Shown one piece after another: positions 26,363 to 35,520 of a stretch of DNA of 64,000 bases. The translations under genes and the position numbers were made by a program. Location: positions 1,550,001-1,614,000 of the forward strand of contig CAWBUG010000002.1 of assembly GCA_963792005.1 (NCBI GenBank). Reading direction: 5' to 3'. The notes beneath the pieces were generated by a model that was not told where the DNA came from, searched no databases, and saw nothing but the letters and a program-made list of their open reading frames with translations. Every line of letters starts with the position of its first letter. Position 1 is the first letter of the stretch. This stretch comes from Cybelea sp963792005. Its GTDB lineage: Bacteria > Vulcanimicrobiota > Vulcanimicrobiia > Vulcanimicrobiales > Vulcanimicrobiaceae.

Positions 26363-27350
26363 GCGCCATTCGGACGAACTGGCCGACGAGCGCCGGACTA
26401 ACGTTGGTTCGCGCGAGACGCTGCGCTTCGTCGAGCTTTCCGAGCAGCGCCGCTGCCGCGCTCGCTTCGATCGGCTTCAGCCGCCGAATGCGATCGGCCT
26501 GATCGAGCGAGACGAGCGCGACGCCGTCGCTGCCGCCGGCAACGATCCAGTCTCGTACCAGCGTCTTTACCGTTTCCAAGCCCTCGTCGAGCGTTTCGCG
26601 CGTCGCCCACGAGTCTTCCGGCGTCGCTCCGCTCAGACTCTCGAAGAACCAGCGCACGACGTGCGCGCGCAGCGACTCTTCTTCTCCTTCGAGCGTCGCG
26701 AGCGCGCGAGAGACGCTTCCGCCGGAGAGCGACGCGGCGAGTTCGGCCTCACTCGGCCCCACGTGCAGGCGATCCAACACCGATCGCACGTCGGCCTTCG
26801 AAAGCAGCGAGAAGCGCACTTCGATGGCGCGCGAGCGGATCGTGGGGAGCAGCCGGCCCGGCGCCGGCGTCGTCAAAATCATGACCACGCCCTGCGGCGG
26901 CTCTTCGAGAAACTTCAACAATGCGTTCGCCGCAGCCGGCGTCGCGAAGTCGACGTCGCCGAGCAGCAGTACGCGCATACCGCCGCTGTACGATTGCATC
27001 GAGAGCTGTCGTACGAGATCGCGCGCCGATAACTCGTCGCCTTGGTAGAAGCCCATCGCCGCATCGGGATCGCCGATCTTGAGCACGCCCCGATGCTCGA
27101 GAAAGTCCGGATGCCGCGCCGACTCGGCGGCGAAGAGCTTGCAGGAGGCGCACGTTCCGTCGTATCCGAGCACGCCCGATTTGGGGGCCGTGCAGAGCAG
27201 CGACTGCGCCAGACGCCGCGCGAAGGTCTTCTTGCCGACGCCGGCCGGACCGCTGAAAAGATAGGCATGTGCCAGCCGCTCGGGCGTGAGAGCGCTAAAA
27301 TATCGCTTGGGTCCCTCCGCACCGGCGACGTCGAAGTGCAGGTCGCTCAC
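26346..27350 (-). CDS. holB: DNA polymerase III, delta' subunit
   Basis: This is a clamp-loader AAA+ subunit. It has Walker A GPAGVGKKT near residue 34, a zinc-type cysteine pair (CASCKLF) and a lid-like LLLGDVDFATPAAANALLKFLEEPPQG. The sensor arginine region ILTTPAPGRLLPTIRSRA follows. Length is 334 residues. Its ATG overlaps the tmk TGA by four bases, and tmk-holB adjacency is a known conserved arrangement. Confidence 0.93.
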   Translation of the reverse strand: MSDLHFDVAGAEGPKRYFSALTPERLAHAYLFSGPAGVGKKTFARRLAQSLLCTAPKSGVLGYDGTCASCKLFAAESARHPDFLEHRGVLKIGDPDAAMGFYQGDELSARDLVRQLSMQSYSGGMRVLLLGDVDFATPAAANALLKFLEEPPQGVVMILTTPAPGRLLPTIRSRAIEVRFSLLSKADVRSVLDRLHVGPSEAELAASLSGGSVSRALATLEGEEESLRAHVVRWFFESLSGATPEDSWATRETLDEGLETVKTLVRDWIVAGGSDGVALVSLDQADRIRRLKPIEASAAAALLGKLDEAQRLARTNVSPALVGQFVRMALTSIP

Positions 27351-27967
27351 GACATGTGCGCACCGAGCCGCTTGCGCACTACCGCGGCGGCTTCTTCCAC
27401 CAGCTGCTGCGCCGGAAGCACTCCGTCGAGCAGGCGATGTCGCGGCGAACCCTTTGCCAGTGCAAGAAATCCTGCGCGCACTCGCTCGTGAAAAGCGTCG
27501 TGCTCGGCTTCGATCCGATCCTCCGTTTGCGCGCGCGCCCCAAGACGTTTCCGGGCCACGTCGAGCGGGACGTCGAGAACGAGAACCACGTCGGGAGCAA
27601 CCCCTGCGGTCGCGATATCGCAGAGCGCTCTTAGCAAATCGAGATCCGAACCGCGCCCGTATCCTTGATAGGCCAGCGTCGAATCGGTAAAGCGGTCGCA
27701 GAGCACGATACGCCCGGCCGCCAGCGCCGGCCGGATCACCTCCTCCACGTGCTGCGCTCGTGCCGCATTCACCAAGAACGCCTCGGTAAGCGGTTCGATC
27801 GCCGAACCCCGATCCAAGAAGATCTTTCGAACCGCATCCCCGAGTGGAGTGCCTCCAGGTTCTCGCGTAACGGTTACGTGATAACCTTCGCTCCGCAACC
27901 GCGCGCCCAGACCCTCAACCAGCGTGCTCTTCCCGCTGCCTTCGATCCCCTCAACTACTACGAACAT
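27347..27967 (-). CDS. tmk: Thymidylate kinase
   Basis: dTMP kinase supplies dTDP for DNA synthesis. The P-loop is VVVEGIEGSGKST, followed by the TREPGGTPLGDAVRK dTMP-binding segment and the DRFTDSTLAYQGYGRG lid-adjacent block. The 206 residues are typical. It lies directly upstream of holB. In Bacillus the order Orn/Lys/Arg decarboxylase-tmk-holB is similar, and here a Ycf45-type ATPase lies between decarboxylase and tmk. Confidence 0.96.
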   Translation of the reverse strand: MFVVVEGIEGSGKSTLVEGLGARLRSEGYHVTVTREPGGTPLGDAVRKIFLDRGSAIEPLTEAFLVNAARAQHVEEVIRPALAAGRIVLCDRFTDSTLAYQGYGRGSDLDLLRALCDIATAGVAPDVVLVLDVPLDVARKRLGARAQTEDRIEAEHDAFHERVRAGFLALAKGSPRHRLLDGVLPAQQLVEEAAAVVRKRLGAHMS

Positions 27968-28148
27968 TTACAAGAAAGCGGCGCGCGCTGCGTGTCGCAT
28001 GAGGGGACTCCGACGCGAGCGCCATTGACAGGAGGTCAATACTTTCCTTAACAGGTGGCGCGAGTGCGGTGTAGCAGGAGGCCGCAGGACGCGGCCGACG
28101 AGCGACCCGGCGCGGCACGCAGCGCACGCCGCCTTCTCGTAATGGGCA

Positions 28149-29690
28149 TCAAACCTCCGCAGTTTTGTAGATACGAACGCGGCGATTCGGCTCGAGTCCG
28201 GTACTGCGCGACTGAAGCCGGTAGCGTTCCGCGAGCTGATGCTGCATACGGCGGATGTACGAGGTCTGCGGCGAGAGCTCGATCGCCTGATTGTTGAGAA
28301 GCACCTGATAGATTGCCTCTTCTGTCTCCCGCAATGCGATCTCTTCGTTGTCGATCGATCCGAGATTGAAGACGTCGCGGAGGGCGGACTGAATCTGCGT
28401 GGTCGTATTCGTCTTGATCGAATAGATCGGCACGTTGTCCGAGGCGATCTGCTTGAGTTTCGGCTGTTCCTTGCGTTCGAGCGTCTTGAGGGTGAGCACG
28501 ACGTCGGCATCGTCCCAGTTGCGCGCGATTGCGGCGTTGACGCGCAGGTTCGATATCGCTCGTTCGATCTTGTTGCGCGAGACGCCGTAGGGGAAGATCG
28601 AGAGCGGCCGCTCGCGTTCGTCAGCCTCGCGCTCGTGATCGTAGCGTTCTGAGAGCCGCGGCATCGATTCCGTATCGGCCTCTTGCACGACGGTGACCTC
28701 GCCGCTCGCCTCGCGCTGCCGAATCTCCGGCTGCGGTTGATAACCGCGCAGCAGGGCGTCGATCACGTCGGCGACATTCTTGTGAATCGCCAGGCGGTCG
28801 CGATCGTGAATCTCGATGACGACGTCGAAGGTGGGCGGCGCTTTGCGCTCGAGCACCGTCTTGCGAGTGCCCCGGCGCCGCGCCTCCTCGTCGGAGAGCG
28901 TAACCGCGCTCACCCCGCCGACGAGATCGGAGAGCGTCGGGTTCATCAGGAGGTTCTCGAGGGTCTGCCCGTGAGCGGTCCCGATCAGCGTGACGCCGCG
29001 CTCGGCGATCGTCCGCGCGGCCTCGGCCTCCGCAGCGGTGCCGATCTCGTCGATGACGACGACCTCCGGCATATGATTTTCAACCGCCTCGATCATCACG
29101 GCGTGCTGCAGGGCGGGATCGGCAACTTGCATGCGCCGCGCCAAACCGATGCCGGGATGCGGGATGTCGCTATCCCCGGCGATCTCGTTGGAGGTATCGA
29201 CGATGACGACGCGCTTGCGTTCCTCGGAAAGCACCCGCGCGCACTCGCGCAGCATCGTCGTTTTCCCGACGCCGGGACGTCCGAGCAGACAGATCGACTT
29301 GCCGCTGCGCAAAACGTCGAGCAGGATGTCGATCGTTCCGTAAACGGCCCGGCCGACGCGGCACGTCAGGCCGACGATCTTTCCGGTGCGGTTGCGGATC
29401 GCGCTGATGCGGTGCAGCGTCTGCTCGATGCCTGCGCGATTATCGGCGCCAAATGGCGAAATGCGCGAACAGACGTGAGCGATGTCCTCGTGGCTTACCG
29501 GCGCATCGGTCAGATATTTGAAATCGTGCTCGAATCGAGCCTCGGGCGGACGCCCCAAATCGAGCACGACCTCAATAATATCTTCGATGTTATTGAGACG
29601 AACGAGCGCTTGCCGAATCGCGAGTGGGAAGATATCGAGGAGTTGAGAGAACTCCCAGCTTGGGGAGACGGAGTGAACCCTGACGGCCAC
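28149..29690 (-). CDS. R3H-domain AAA ATPase, Ycf45/SpoIIIAA-like
   Basis: The P-loop ATPase region (about residues 120-310) carries Walker A LLGRPGVGKTTMLRE and Walker B VVVIDEIGTAAEA, with a SpoIIIAA-like layout including NRTGKIVGLTCRVGR. A linker with many acidic residues and a conserved helical section (SRNKIERAISNLR) follows. At the C-terminus the R3H motif (IRRMQHQLAERYRLQS) predicts single-stranded nucleic acid binding. The same architecture is found in Ycf45 of cyanobacteria and plastids. Function is unknown. The start is GTG at 29690. It sits between an Orn/Lys/Arg decarboxylase and tmk. Confidence 0.87.
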   Translation of the reverse strand: MAVRVHSVSPSWEFSQLLDIFPLAIRQALVRLNNIEDIIEVVLDLGRPPEARFEHDFKYLTDAPVSHEDIAHVCSRISPFGADNRAGIEQTLHRISAIRNRTGKIVGLTCRVGRAVYGTIDILLDVLRSGKSICLLGRPGVGKTTMLRECARVLSEERKRVVIVDTSNEIAGDSDIPHPGIGLARRMQVADPALQHAVMIEAVENHMPEVVVIDEIGTAAEAEAARTIAERGVTLIGTAHGQTLENLLMNPTLSDLVGGVSAVTLSDEEARRRGTRKTVLERKAPPTFDVVIEIHDRDRLAIHKNVADVIDALLRGYQPQPEIRQREASGEVTVVQEADTESMPRLSERYDHEREADERERPLSIFPYGVSRNKIERAISNLRVNAAIARNWDDADVVLTLKTLERKEQPKLKQIASDNVPIYSIKTNTTTQIQSALRDVFNLGSIDNEEIALRETEEAIYQVLLNNQAIELSPQTSYIRRMQHQLAERYRLQSRSTGLEPNRRVRIYKTAEV

Positions 29691-29717
29691 GCAAGCGACG
29701 TTTCTCTTAGTGCCGGG

Positions 29718-31238
29718 TCACTCCTTCACGACGCGGATCGTGCGCAGCGCGTCGTCGTACGGTCCTTGAATGCGAACGCCGGCCTTCAACTCCAGACGCA
29801 CGTAATCGACGATCTCCGGCGTGATTTCTTCGCCCGGAGCGATCACGGGAATGCCGGGCGGATAGGGCGTGAGCGTCTCGGCGCAAATGCGGCCGGCCGA
29901 CTCGCGAAACTTCACGAACTCCGCCGGAGCCAGAAACGCTTCGCGCGGACGCATTCGCATCGGCGGAATCGGCGGAAGCCGAAAGTTTCCGCGCCGCAAA
30001 CGCCGCTCGAGGACTCCCGAAGGTGCCAGCATGTCGAGTTCGCGATCGTCGCGAGCCATCTCTCGGAACGCATGCACGAGGCGGTCGGCAGCTTCGCGCG
30101 TCGTGCCGATGGTGACGAGCGCGACGATGTTGAAAAGATCGGCTAACTCGACTTGAATGTTGTGACGGCGCCGCAGAACGTCCGACGCCTCGTACCCCGT
30201 GTAGCCGAGGCCCGTGACCGTCACGGTGATCTTCGTCGGATCGAGATCGAAGACGCCTTTGCGCCCACGCAGCTCGTCGCCGAAGCAATAGAGTCCGGGA
30301 ATCTCGTTGATCGCGGCCCGGATCTCCTGAGCGAGTCCGATGGCCCGCGTCAGCAGAGCCTCGCCTTGCGTCGCCATCTGCTTTCGCGCAACGTCGAGCG
30401 ACGCGACCATCGGCAGATTCGGCGAGGTCGAGAGGAACATCTTGAGCACCGAGGCCAACCGGTCGAGCGAGACGCGCTTACCCTTCTGGTGCAGCATCGC
30501 GCACTGGGAGAAGGCCGAGAGCATCTTATGCGTCGAGTTGATGCAGAGATCGACTCCGGCGGCCGTCGCCGAGAGCGGAAGCCCGGGGTGGAAATGGAAG
30601 TGCGGACCCCACGCCTCGTCGACGAGCAGAAGTTTCCCGGCAGCGTGCGCGATCGTCTCGATCGCCGCCAGGTCGGCGGCGACGCCGTAGTACGTCGGAG
30701 AGACGAGATAGATCGCCGCAAGGTCCGGATGCTGCTGCAGGGTTCGGGCGACCGTCTCGGGCGTGACGCAGTGATCCATGCGCAGCTCCTCGTCGACCTC
30801 GGGCTGCATGTAGATCGGCTCGGCTCCGCTCATGATCAGGCCGCCGAGCATCGACTTGTGCGAGTTGCGCGGTACGGCGATCTTCTCGCCCGGATTTACC
30901 GCGGTCATCATCATGCACTGGTTGCCGCTCGTCGATCCGTTGATGAGGAAGAACGAGTGGTCGGCGCCCCAGGCCGCGGCGGCAAGCTTCTGAGCCTCTT
31001 TGATCGACTCGGTCGGCTGCAGAAGGTCGTCGATGCCGGGCATGGGCGTGAGGTCGATCGCGCAGATGTTGTCGCCGACGAACTCACGAAAGGCGAGATC
31101 CATTCCGTTGCCCTGAATGTGCCCCGGCGTATGAAACGGCAGTACGCCCGAGTCGACGTAGTCGAGCAACGCTTGGAAGTACGGCGTCCGATGCTGGTCC
31201 ACGGCGGCGTTTAGAGCGACGGCGCCGTGCTTTGCCAA
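29718..31238 (-). CDS. Orn/Lys/Arg decarboxylase family protein
   Basis: This is a PLP fold-type I decarboxylase, family III (the SpeA/LdcC/YaaO-like group), which makes a polyamine or its precursor from a basic amino acid. FHTPGHIQGNGMD opens the domain, followed by FLINGSTSGN, and the cofactor lysine is K238 in NSTHKMLSAFSQ. The small C-terminal domain (LTPYPPGIPVIAPGEEIT) is present. Length is 506 residues from the TTG at 31238, but a GTG at 31202 could be the real start. The exact substrate (Arg, Lys or Orn) cannot be told from sequence. Confidence 0.92.
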   Translation of the reverse strand: MAKHGAVALNAAVDQHRTPYFQALLDYVDSGVLPFHTPGHIQGNGMDLAFREFVGDNICAIDLTPMPGIDDLLQPTESIKEAQKLAAAAWGADHSFFLINGSTSGNQCMMMTAVNPGEKIAVPRNSHKSMLGGLIMSGAEPIYMQPEVDEELRMDHCVTPETVARTLQQHPDLAAIYLVSPTYYGVAADLAAIETIAHAAGKLLLVDEAWGPHFHFHPGLPLSATAAGVDLCINSTHKMLSAFSQCAMLHQKGKRVSLDRLASVLKMFLSTSPNLPMVASLDVARKQMATQGEALLTRAIGLAQEIRAAINEIPGLYCFGDELRGRKGVFDLDPTKITVTVTGLGYTGYEASDVLRRRHNIQVELADLFNIVALVTIGTTREAADRLVHAFREMARDDRELDMLAPSGVLERRLRRGNFRLPPIPPMRMRPREAFLAPAEFVKFRESAGRICAETLTPYPPGIPVIAPGEEITPEIVDYVRLELKAGVRIQGPYDDALRTIRVVKE

Positions 31239-31915
31239 TCCGCGCGCTCGACGCCCGGCAGCGCGAGCAGCCGTGTCGAGAGCGTTTCGATCTTTTCCGT
31301 TTGTGCCTTCGGCGAGAAGATATCGGCCTCGACCTTCACGCGTCCGTCCTCCCCGCGGTGTCGCGTCAGCGACTGCAAGGTGAGGTCACATCCGCTGATC
31401 GCGCGGATGATCTCGTTGCTCACCGCCACCTGGCTCTCGGAGCTGCAGGTCGCGGTCACTTTGTAGATCGTCTCGGCAAACTGTCCCGACCCCGCACGCC
31501 GGTCGATCGCGACCGCGACGGGCTGAAGGAGCAGATTGAAAAGGATAACGGCGAGCGCGCCCGCGCCGGCCTCCTCCCAAAGGCCGAAGCCCGCCAGAGC
31601 GCCGACGGCGGCCGTCGCCCAAATCGTCGCGGCCGTATTGAGTCCGGAAACGTTGAGACCCGAACGGAAGATTACGCCTCCGGCGATGAAGCCGACGCCC
31701 GTCACGACGCCGGCAACGATGCGCGTCGTATCGTTTGCGGAGAGCATCGTGTCGAGCAACGCGAAAAGCGCGGCACCGATGGCGACCAGGCTCGTGGTAT
31801 GTAGGCCGGCCGATCGCTGACGCCACTGACGTTCGAATCCGATGGCGGCACCAAACACGGCCGCAGCCGCCAGCCGCACCAAGAAATCTACCGAGGTGAG
31901 GTCACTTGGCCTCAT
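31211..31915 (-). CDS. MgtC/SapB family protein
   Basis: The N-terminal membrane domain has LAAAAVFGAAIGFERQWRQRSAGLHTTSLVAIGAALFALL and VTGVGFIAGGVIFRSGLNVSGLNTAATIW, which are hallmark MgtC blocks. The C-terminal domain is soluble (RRAGSGQFAETIYKVTATC onwards). MgtC-type proteins affect Mg2+ limitation survival and membrane potential. I place the start at the ATG at 31915; an ATG at 31939 would add eight residues. The gene overlaps both its neighbours, so DUF1622, MgtC and the decarboxylase are probably one transcription unit. Confidence 0.9.
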   Translation of the reverse strand: MRPSDLTSVDFLVRLAAAAVFGAAIGFERQWRQRSAGLHTTSLVAIGAALFALLDTMLSANDTTRIVAGVVTGVGFIAGGVIFRSGLNVSGLNTAATIWATAAVGALAGFGLWEEAGAGALAVILFNLLLQPVAVAIDRRAGSGQFAETIYKVTATCSSESQVAVSNEIIRAISGCDLTLQSLTRHRGEDGRVKVEADIFSPKAQTEKIETLSTRLLALPGVERADWQSTAPSL

Positions 31916-32246
31916 CGCCCGAACGCTCCACAACTCCATGCATGAGCGTGTATTCTATCACGACGCGCAGAATGACGATCGCCGCGAGCTGGCCGAGCTC
32001 GCGCCAATCCGGCGAAATGGCCGTGCGAATGATATCGCTGCCGATGAGCAGCTCGAGCGCCAAGGCAAGCCACCGACTCACCCGAGTGCGAATGCGATCG
32101 ATGCGAGGGCCGGGATCGGCCATAGCCAGCGCGAATCCGGCGCGAACGACCGCGGGCAGCACCGCCGCCACGATGAGAAGGGCCGTCAGCGCATCGAGAA
32201 ACGTCGCAGCTCGGAGGGCCCATTCGTGCACGAATTGCTCGAACAT
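31902..32246 (-). CDS. DUF1622 membrane protein
   Basis: This 114-residue protein has two or three hydrophobic segments and the family block WLALALELLIGSDIIRTAISPDW(R)ELGQLAAIV, followed by LRVVIEYTLMHGVV. It matches the DUF1622 family, whose function is unknown. It is the first gene of the minus-strand cluster that continues through mgtC-like, decarboxylase, R3H-ATPase, tmk and holB. Confidence 0.82.
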   Translation of the reverse strand: MFEQFVHEWALRAATFLDALTALLIVAAVLPAVVRAGFALAMADPGPRIDRIRTRVSRWLALALELLIGSDIIRTAISPDWRELGQLAAIVILRVVIEYTLMHGVVERSGDEAK

Positions 32247-32350
32247 CCGCCGACCGTTTCGACGTGCGTTTTTGGGATACCGTCAAGGGGCTCGCCGTGA
32301 TAGGATGTCGTAGATTATCCGCTCCCCTGTTGAACGTGGAGGCAGTTCCC

Positions 32351-34705
32351 ATGTCCGATGTTGAGAAGATTGGTCTTCGCACGATTCTCCCGATTCCCGA
32401 CGCGCAGCACGTCGGGCTGACGACGTACGACGCAAAAGATCCCGACACGAGCTTCCCCCCGCTGGAGCCGCTTCGAGCGCCGAAGGCTGCACCGAACGTG
32501 CTGATCGTGCTGCTCGACGACGTCGGTTTCGGCGCCTCGAGCGCGTTTGGCGGTCCGATTCACACTCCGACGGCGGAGCGTCTTGCCGCAAAAGGCCTGA
32601 AGTACAATCGCTTTCACACAACGGCGCTCTGTTCGCCCTCGCGTCAAGCGCTGTTAACCGGGCGCAACCATCATTCCGTCGGAATGGGCGGCATTACCGA
32701 ACTCGCCACGTCGGCGCCGGGCTATAGCTCCGTCCGTCCGAAGGCGACCGCGCCGATCGCCGAGATTCTCAAACTCAACGGCTACTCGACCGCGCAGTTT
32801 GGTAAGTGTCACGAGGTGCCGGTATGGGAGACGAGTCCCATGGGTCCGTTCACGCAGTGGCCGACCGGCAGCGGATTCGAGCACTTCTACGGATTCATCG
32901 GCGGCGAAACGAATCAATGGGCGCCCGCGATCTACCGCGACACCGTTCCGGTAGAACCGCCCGACGATCCCGAGTATCACTTCACGGTCGATATGACCGA
33001 CCGCGCGATCGAGTGGGTCCGGCAGCAAAAGGCGCTCTTGCCCGACAAGCCGTTCTTCGTGTACTTCGCACCCGGAGCAACGCACGCGCCGCATCACGTT
33101 CCGAAGGAGTGGTCCGATAAGTACCGCGGAAAGTTCGACGAGGGGTGGGATGCACTGCGCGAAGCCTCGTTTGCGCGGCAGAAAGCGCTCGGGGTCGTTG
33201 CGAAAGACGCCGTTCTGACGGTGCGGCCGGATGAGATTTCGGCCTGGGCAGACGTTCCCGCAGAAATGAAACCGGTGCTGGCGCGAGAGATGGAAGTCTA
33301 CGCCGGCTTTCTCGAGCATACCGACCATCACGTCGGGCGTCTCGTCGACGCGATCGAGGATCTCGGCGTCCTCGACGATACGCTGGTCTACTATATCATC
33401 GGGGACAACGGCGCCTCGGCGGAAGGCTCGCCAAACGGCTCTTTCAACGAAGCGCTCATGCTCAACGGCATCAGCGGTGTCGAGACGCCCGAGTTTCTCA
33501 AGGAGCGCATCGACGAGTTCGGCGGCCCGAAGGCCTACAACCACTACGCCGTGGGTTGGGCGCATGCGATGGACACGCCCTATCAGTGGACCAAGCAGGT
33601 TGCCTCGCATTGGGGCGGCACGCGCAACGGCGCAATCGTTCACTGGCCGCACGGAATCAAGGCGCGCGGCGAGATCCGCTCGCAGTTCCACCACGTCATC
33701 GACGTGGCTCCAACCATCCTGAAAGCCGCGCAGCTGCCGCATCCCGCGAGCGTTAACGGCATTGCGCAGAGGCCGCTCGAGGGCTTTTCGATGCAATATT
33801 CGTTCGAGGAGGGCGGCGCGCCCGAGACCCACGATACGCAGTATTTCGAAATGTTCGTCAACCGCGGCATCTATCATAAAGGGTGGACGGCGGTGACGCG
33901 CCATAGTACGCCGTGGGTCGTTGCACCGTTGCCGCCCTACGACGACGACGTTTGGGAACTCTATGCGCCCGACGACTGGACTCAAGCGCACAACGTAGCC
34001 AAAGAGTACCCCGAGAAGCTGCGCGACCTCCAGCGCCAGTTTCTCATCGAGGCTGCCAAGTATAACGTGCTGCCGCTGGACGACCGCCGCGTCGAACGTT
34101 TCGACCCGGACTTTGCGGGGCGTCCGCAACTGATCAAAGGAAAGAGCCAGTTGCTCTTCGGCGGTATGGGGCGCCTGAGCGAGAACTCCGTTCTACCGTT
34201 GAAGAACAAGTCGCACTCGGTGACCGCCCACGTCAACGTGCCGCAGGGCGGTGCGCGGGGCGTAATCGTCGCACAGGGCGGAGCCTTTGGCGGCTGGAGC
34301 CTCTACGCAAAAGACGGCAAGCCCGTCTATTGCTACAACTTCGCCGGGATCAAATCGTTCACGATCTACGGCGACCGTGAAATCCCCAAAGGCGCGAGCC
34401 AAATCCGAGCCGAGTTCGCCTACGACGGCGGAGGCCTCGGGAGGGGTGCCACCGTCAGCCTCTATATCGACGGCACAAGGTGCGGCGAAGGGCGCGTCGA
34501 GCTGACCGTTCCGCTGATATTCTCTGCCGACGAAACCTGCGACGTGGGGATGGAGAGCGGCACGCCGGTAAGTAGCGATTATCCGGCAAGAGGGAACGAG
34601 TTCAACGGAACTGTGGATTGGGTCCAGCTCGACATCGGAAAGATGGACGACGACCACTTCGTCTCGGCGGAGGAACGGTACCGCGTCGCAATGGCCCGTC
34701 AATAG
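32351..34705 (+). CDS. Type I sulfatase (arylsulfatase family)
   Basis: The metal-site aspartates are in VLIVLLDDVGFG. The CSPSR motif at residues 94-98 holds the cysteine that must be converted to formylglycine for activity. HSVGMGGITE, AQFGKCHEVP (Lys/His) and IIGDNGASAEGS (Asp-Asn near residue 350) complete the active site. The protein is 784 residues, and the last 220 form an extra beta-rich C-terminal domain. I see no signal peptide, which is unusual for sulfatases, so it is probably cytoplasmic. The start at 32351 is decided by GGAGG about nine bases upstream. The substrate is unknown. Confidence 0.93.
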   Translation: MSDVEKIGLRTILPIPDAQHVGLTTYDAKDPDTSFPPLEPLRAPKAAPNVLIVLLDDVGFGASSAFGGPIHTPTAERLAAKGLKYNRFHTTALCSPSRQALLTGRNHHSVGMGGITELATSAPGYSSVRPKATAPIAEILKLNGYSTAQFGKCHEVPVWETSPMGPFTQWPTGSGFEHFYGFIGGETNQWAPAIYRDTVPVEPPDDPEYHFTVDMTDRAIEWVRQQKALLPDKPFFVYFAPGATHAPHHVPKEWSDKYRGKFDEGWDALREASFARQKALGVVAKDAVLTVRPDEISAWADVPAEMKPVLAREMEVYAGFLEHTDHHVGRLVDAIEDLGVLDDTLVYYIIGDNGASAEGSPNGSFNEALMLNGISGVETPEFLKERIDEFGGPKAYNHYAVGWAHAMDTPYQWTKQVASHWGGTRNGAIVHWPHGIKARGEIRSQFHHVIDVAPTILKAAQLPHPASVNGIAQRPLEGFSMQYSFEEGGAPETHDTQYFEMFVNRGIYHKGWTAVTRHSTPWVVAPLPPYDDDVWELYAPDDWTQAHNVAKEYPEKLRDLQRQFLIEAAKYNVLPLDDRRVERFDPDFAGRPQLIKGKSQLLFGGMGRLSENSVLPLKNKSHSVTAHVNVPQGGARGVIVAQGGAFGGWSLYAKDGKPVYCYNFAGIKSFTIYGDREIPKGASQIRAEFAYDGGGLGRGATVSLYIDGTRCGEGRVELTVPLIFSADETCDVGMESGTPVSSDYPARGNEFNGTVDWVQLDIGKMDDDHFVSAEERYRVAMARQ

Positions 34706-35520
34706 TGGGCTGGCTTACCGGCGTTCCGGTTCTCGTCGCGCTTCCGCTCTTCGCCGTTCTGCCTGCGACGGTTGCCGTTGCCGTTCACACGGTCGTTCGC
34801 CGCAACGTCGCGTTCGATCGGCTTTCAGAACAGCACGACGTCGCGGGCTATCTCGTCGCCGTCGTCGGCGTTCTCTACTCGGTGGTCTTGGGATTTCTCG
34901 TCGGAACGGTGTGGACGCAGTTCGCCGCCGCACAGCAGACCGCCGACAGCGAGGCCGGGTCGATCGCCGATGCGTTCAACTACGCCCGCAACGTCCAGCC
35001 GCCGCAAAGCCTGCAGCTACGGCGGCTCATTGCAAAATACGCGATCGAGGTTCGCGACGTCGAGTGGTTCTCGGCGCAGAACGGGCGCGAAGATCCCCGC
35101 GCACAAAGGCTTTTGACTCGCACGGTGCTGCTGACCATCGCCCTACCGCCGCCGCCAACCAGTCGCGGTGCCGGAGCGATTCTCGAAGGCACGACGATGC
35201 GCACGTTTCTCCTGACGAGCCTGCGAGAGATCGGCGATGCCCGGCGGCTCAGATTGGTGCAATCGGAGAGCCACCTGCCCGCGGGAATGCTGGAAGCACT
35301 CGTTCTTGGCGGCGTTATGGTCGTGAGCTTCGTCTTCTTCTTCGGTATCAAGAGCTATTTCCGGCAAATGGCGATGACCGCGCTCGTCACCGGCTCGATC
35401 GGACTCTTTTTCGGCCTCGTGCTCGAACTAAGCACGCCGTACTCCGGCGCGGTACACATTTCACGCGACGCATGGACCTACGTGATCGATAATAACGATC
35501 TCACAAAGTACGCCAAGTGA
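34705..35520 (+). CDS. DUF4239-like membrane protein
   Basis: The 271-residue product has four membrane segments, with VLVALPLFAVLPATVAVAV at the N-terminus, VVGVLYSVVLGFLVGTVWTQF, LGGVMVVSFVFFFGI and MTALVTGSIGLFFGLVLEL. The extracytoplasmic part includes QTADSEAGSIADAFNYAR. This matches the DUF4239 (bestrophin-like) layout, but I cannot confirm channel residues. The GTG start shares one base with the sulfatase TAG stop, so the two are translationally coupled. Its 3' end overlaps the next gene by 20 bases on the other strand. Confidence 0.72.
   Translation: MGWLTGVPVLVALPLFAVLPATVAVAVHTVVRRNVAFDRLSEQHDVAGYLVAVVGVLYSVVLGFLVGTVWTQFAAAQQTADSEAGSIADAFNYARNVQPPQSLQLRRLIAKYAIEVRDVEWFSAQNGREDPRAQRLLTRTVLLTIALPPPPTSRGAGAILEGTTMRTFLLTSLREIGDARRLRLVQSESHLPAGMLEALVLGGVMVVSFVFFFGIKSYFRQMAMTALVTGSIGLFFGLVLELSTPYSGAVHISRDAWTYVIDNNDLTKYAK

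Noticed and set aside
27968..28148. Regulatory element or small gene between tmk and the R3H ATPase
   Set aside because: The 180 bases hold only GC-rich sequence with chance inverted matches; no clear hairpin, promoter or frame.
28683..30146. 487-residue plus-strand frame across the R3H-ATPase and decarboxylase
   Set aside because: It spans two real genes on the other strand and has no recognisable domain.
32654..34129. 491-residue minus-strand frame inside the sulfatase gene
   Set aside because: The sulfatase has all active-site motifs on the plus strand; the opposite frame has no motif and a shadow composition.
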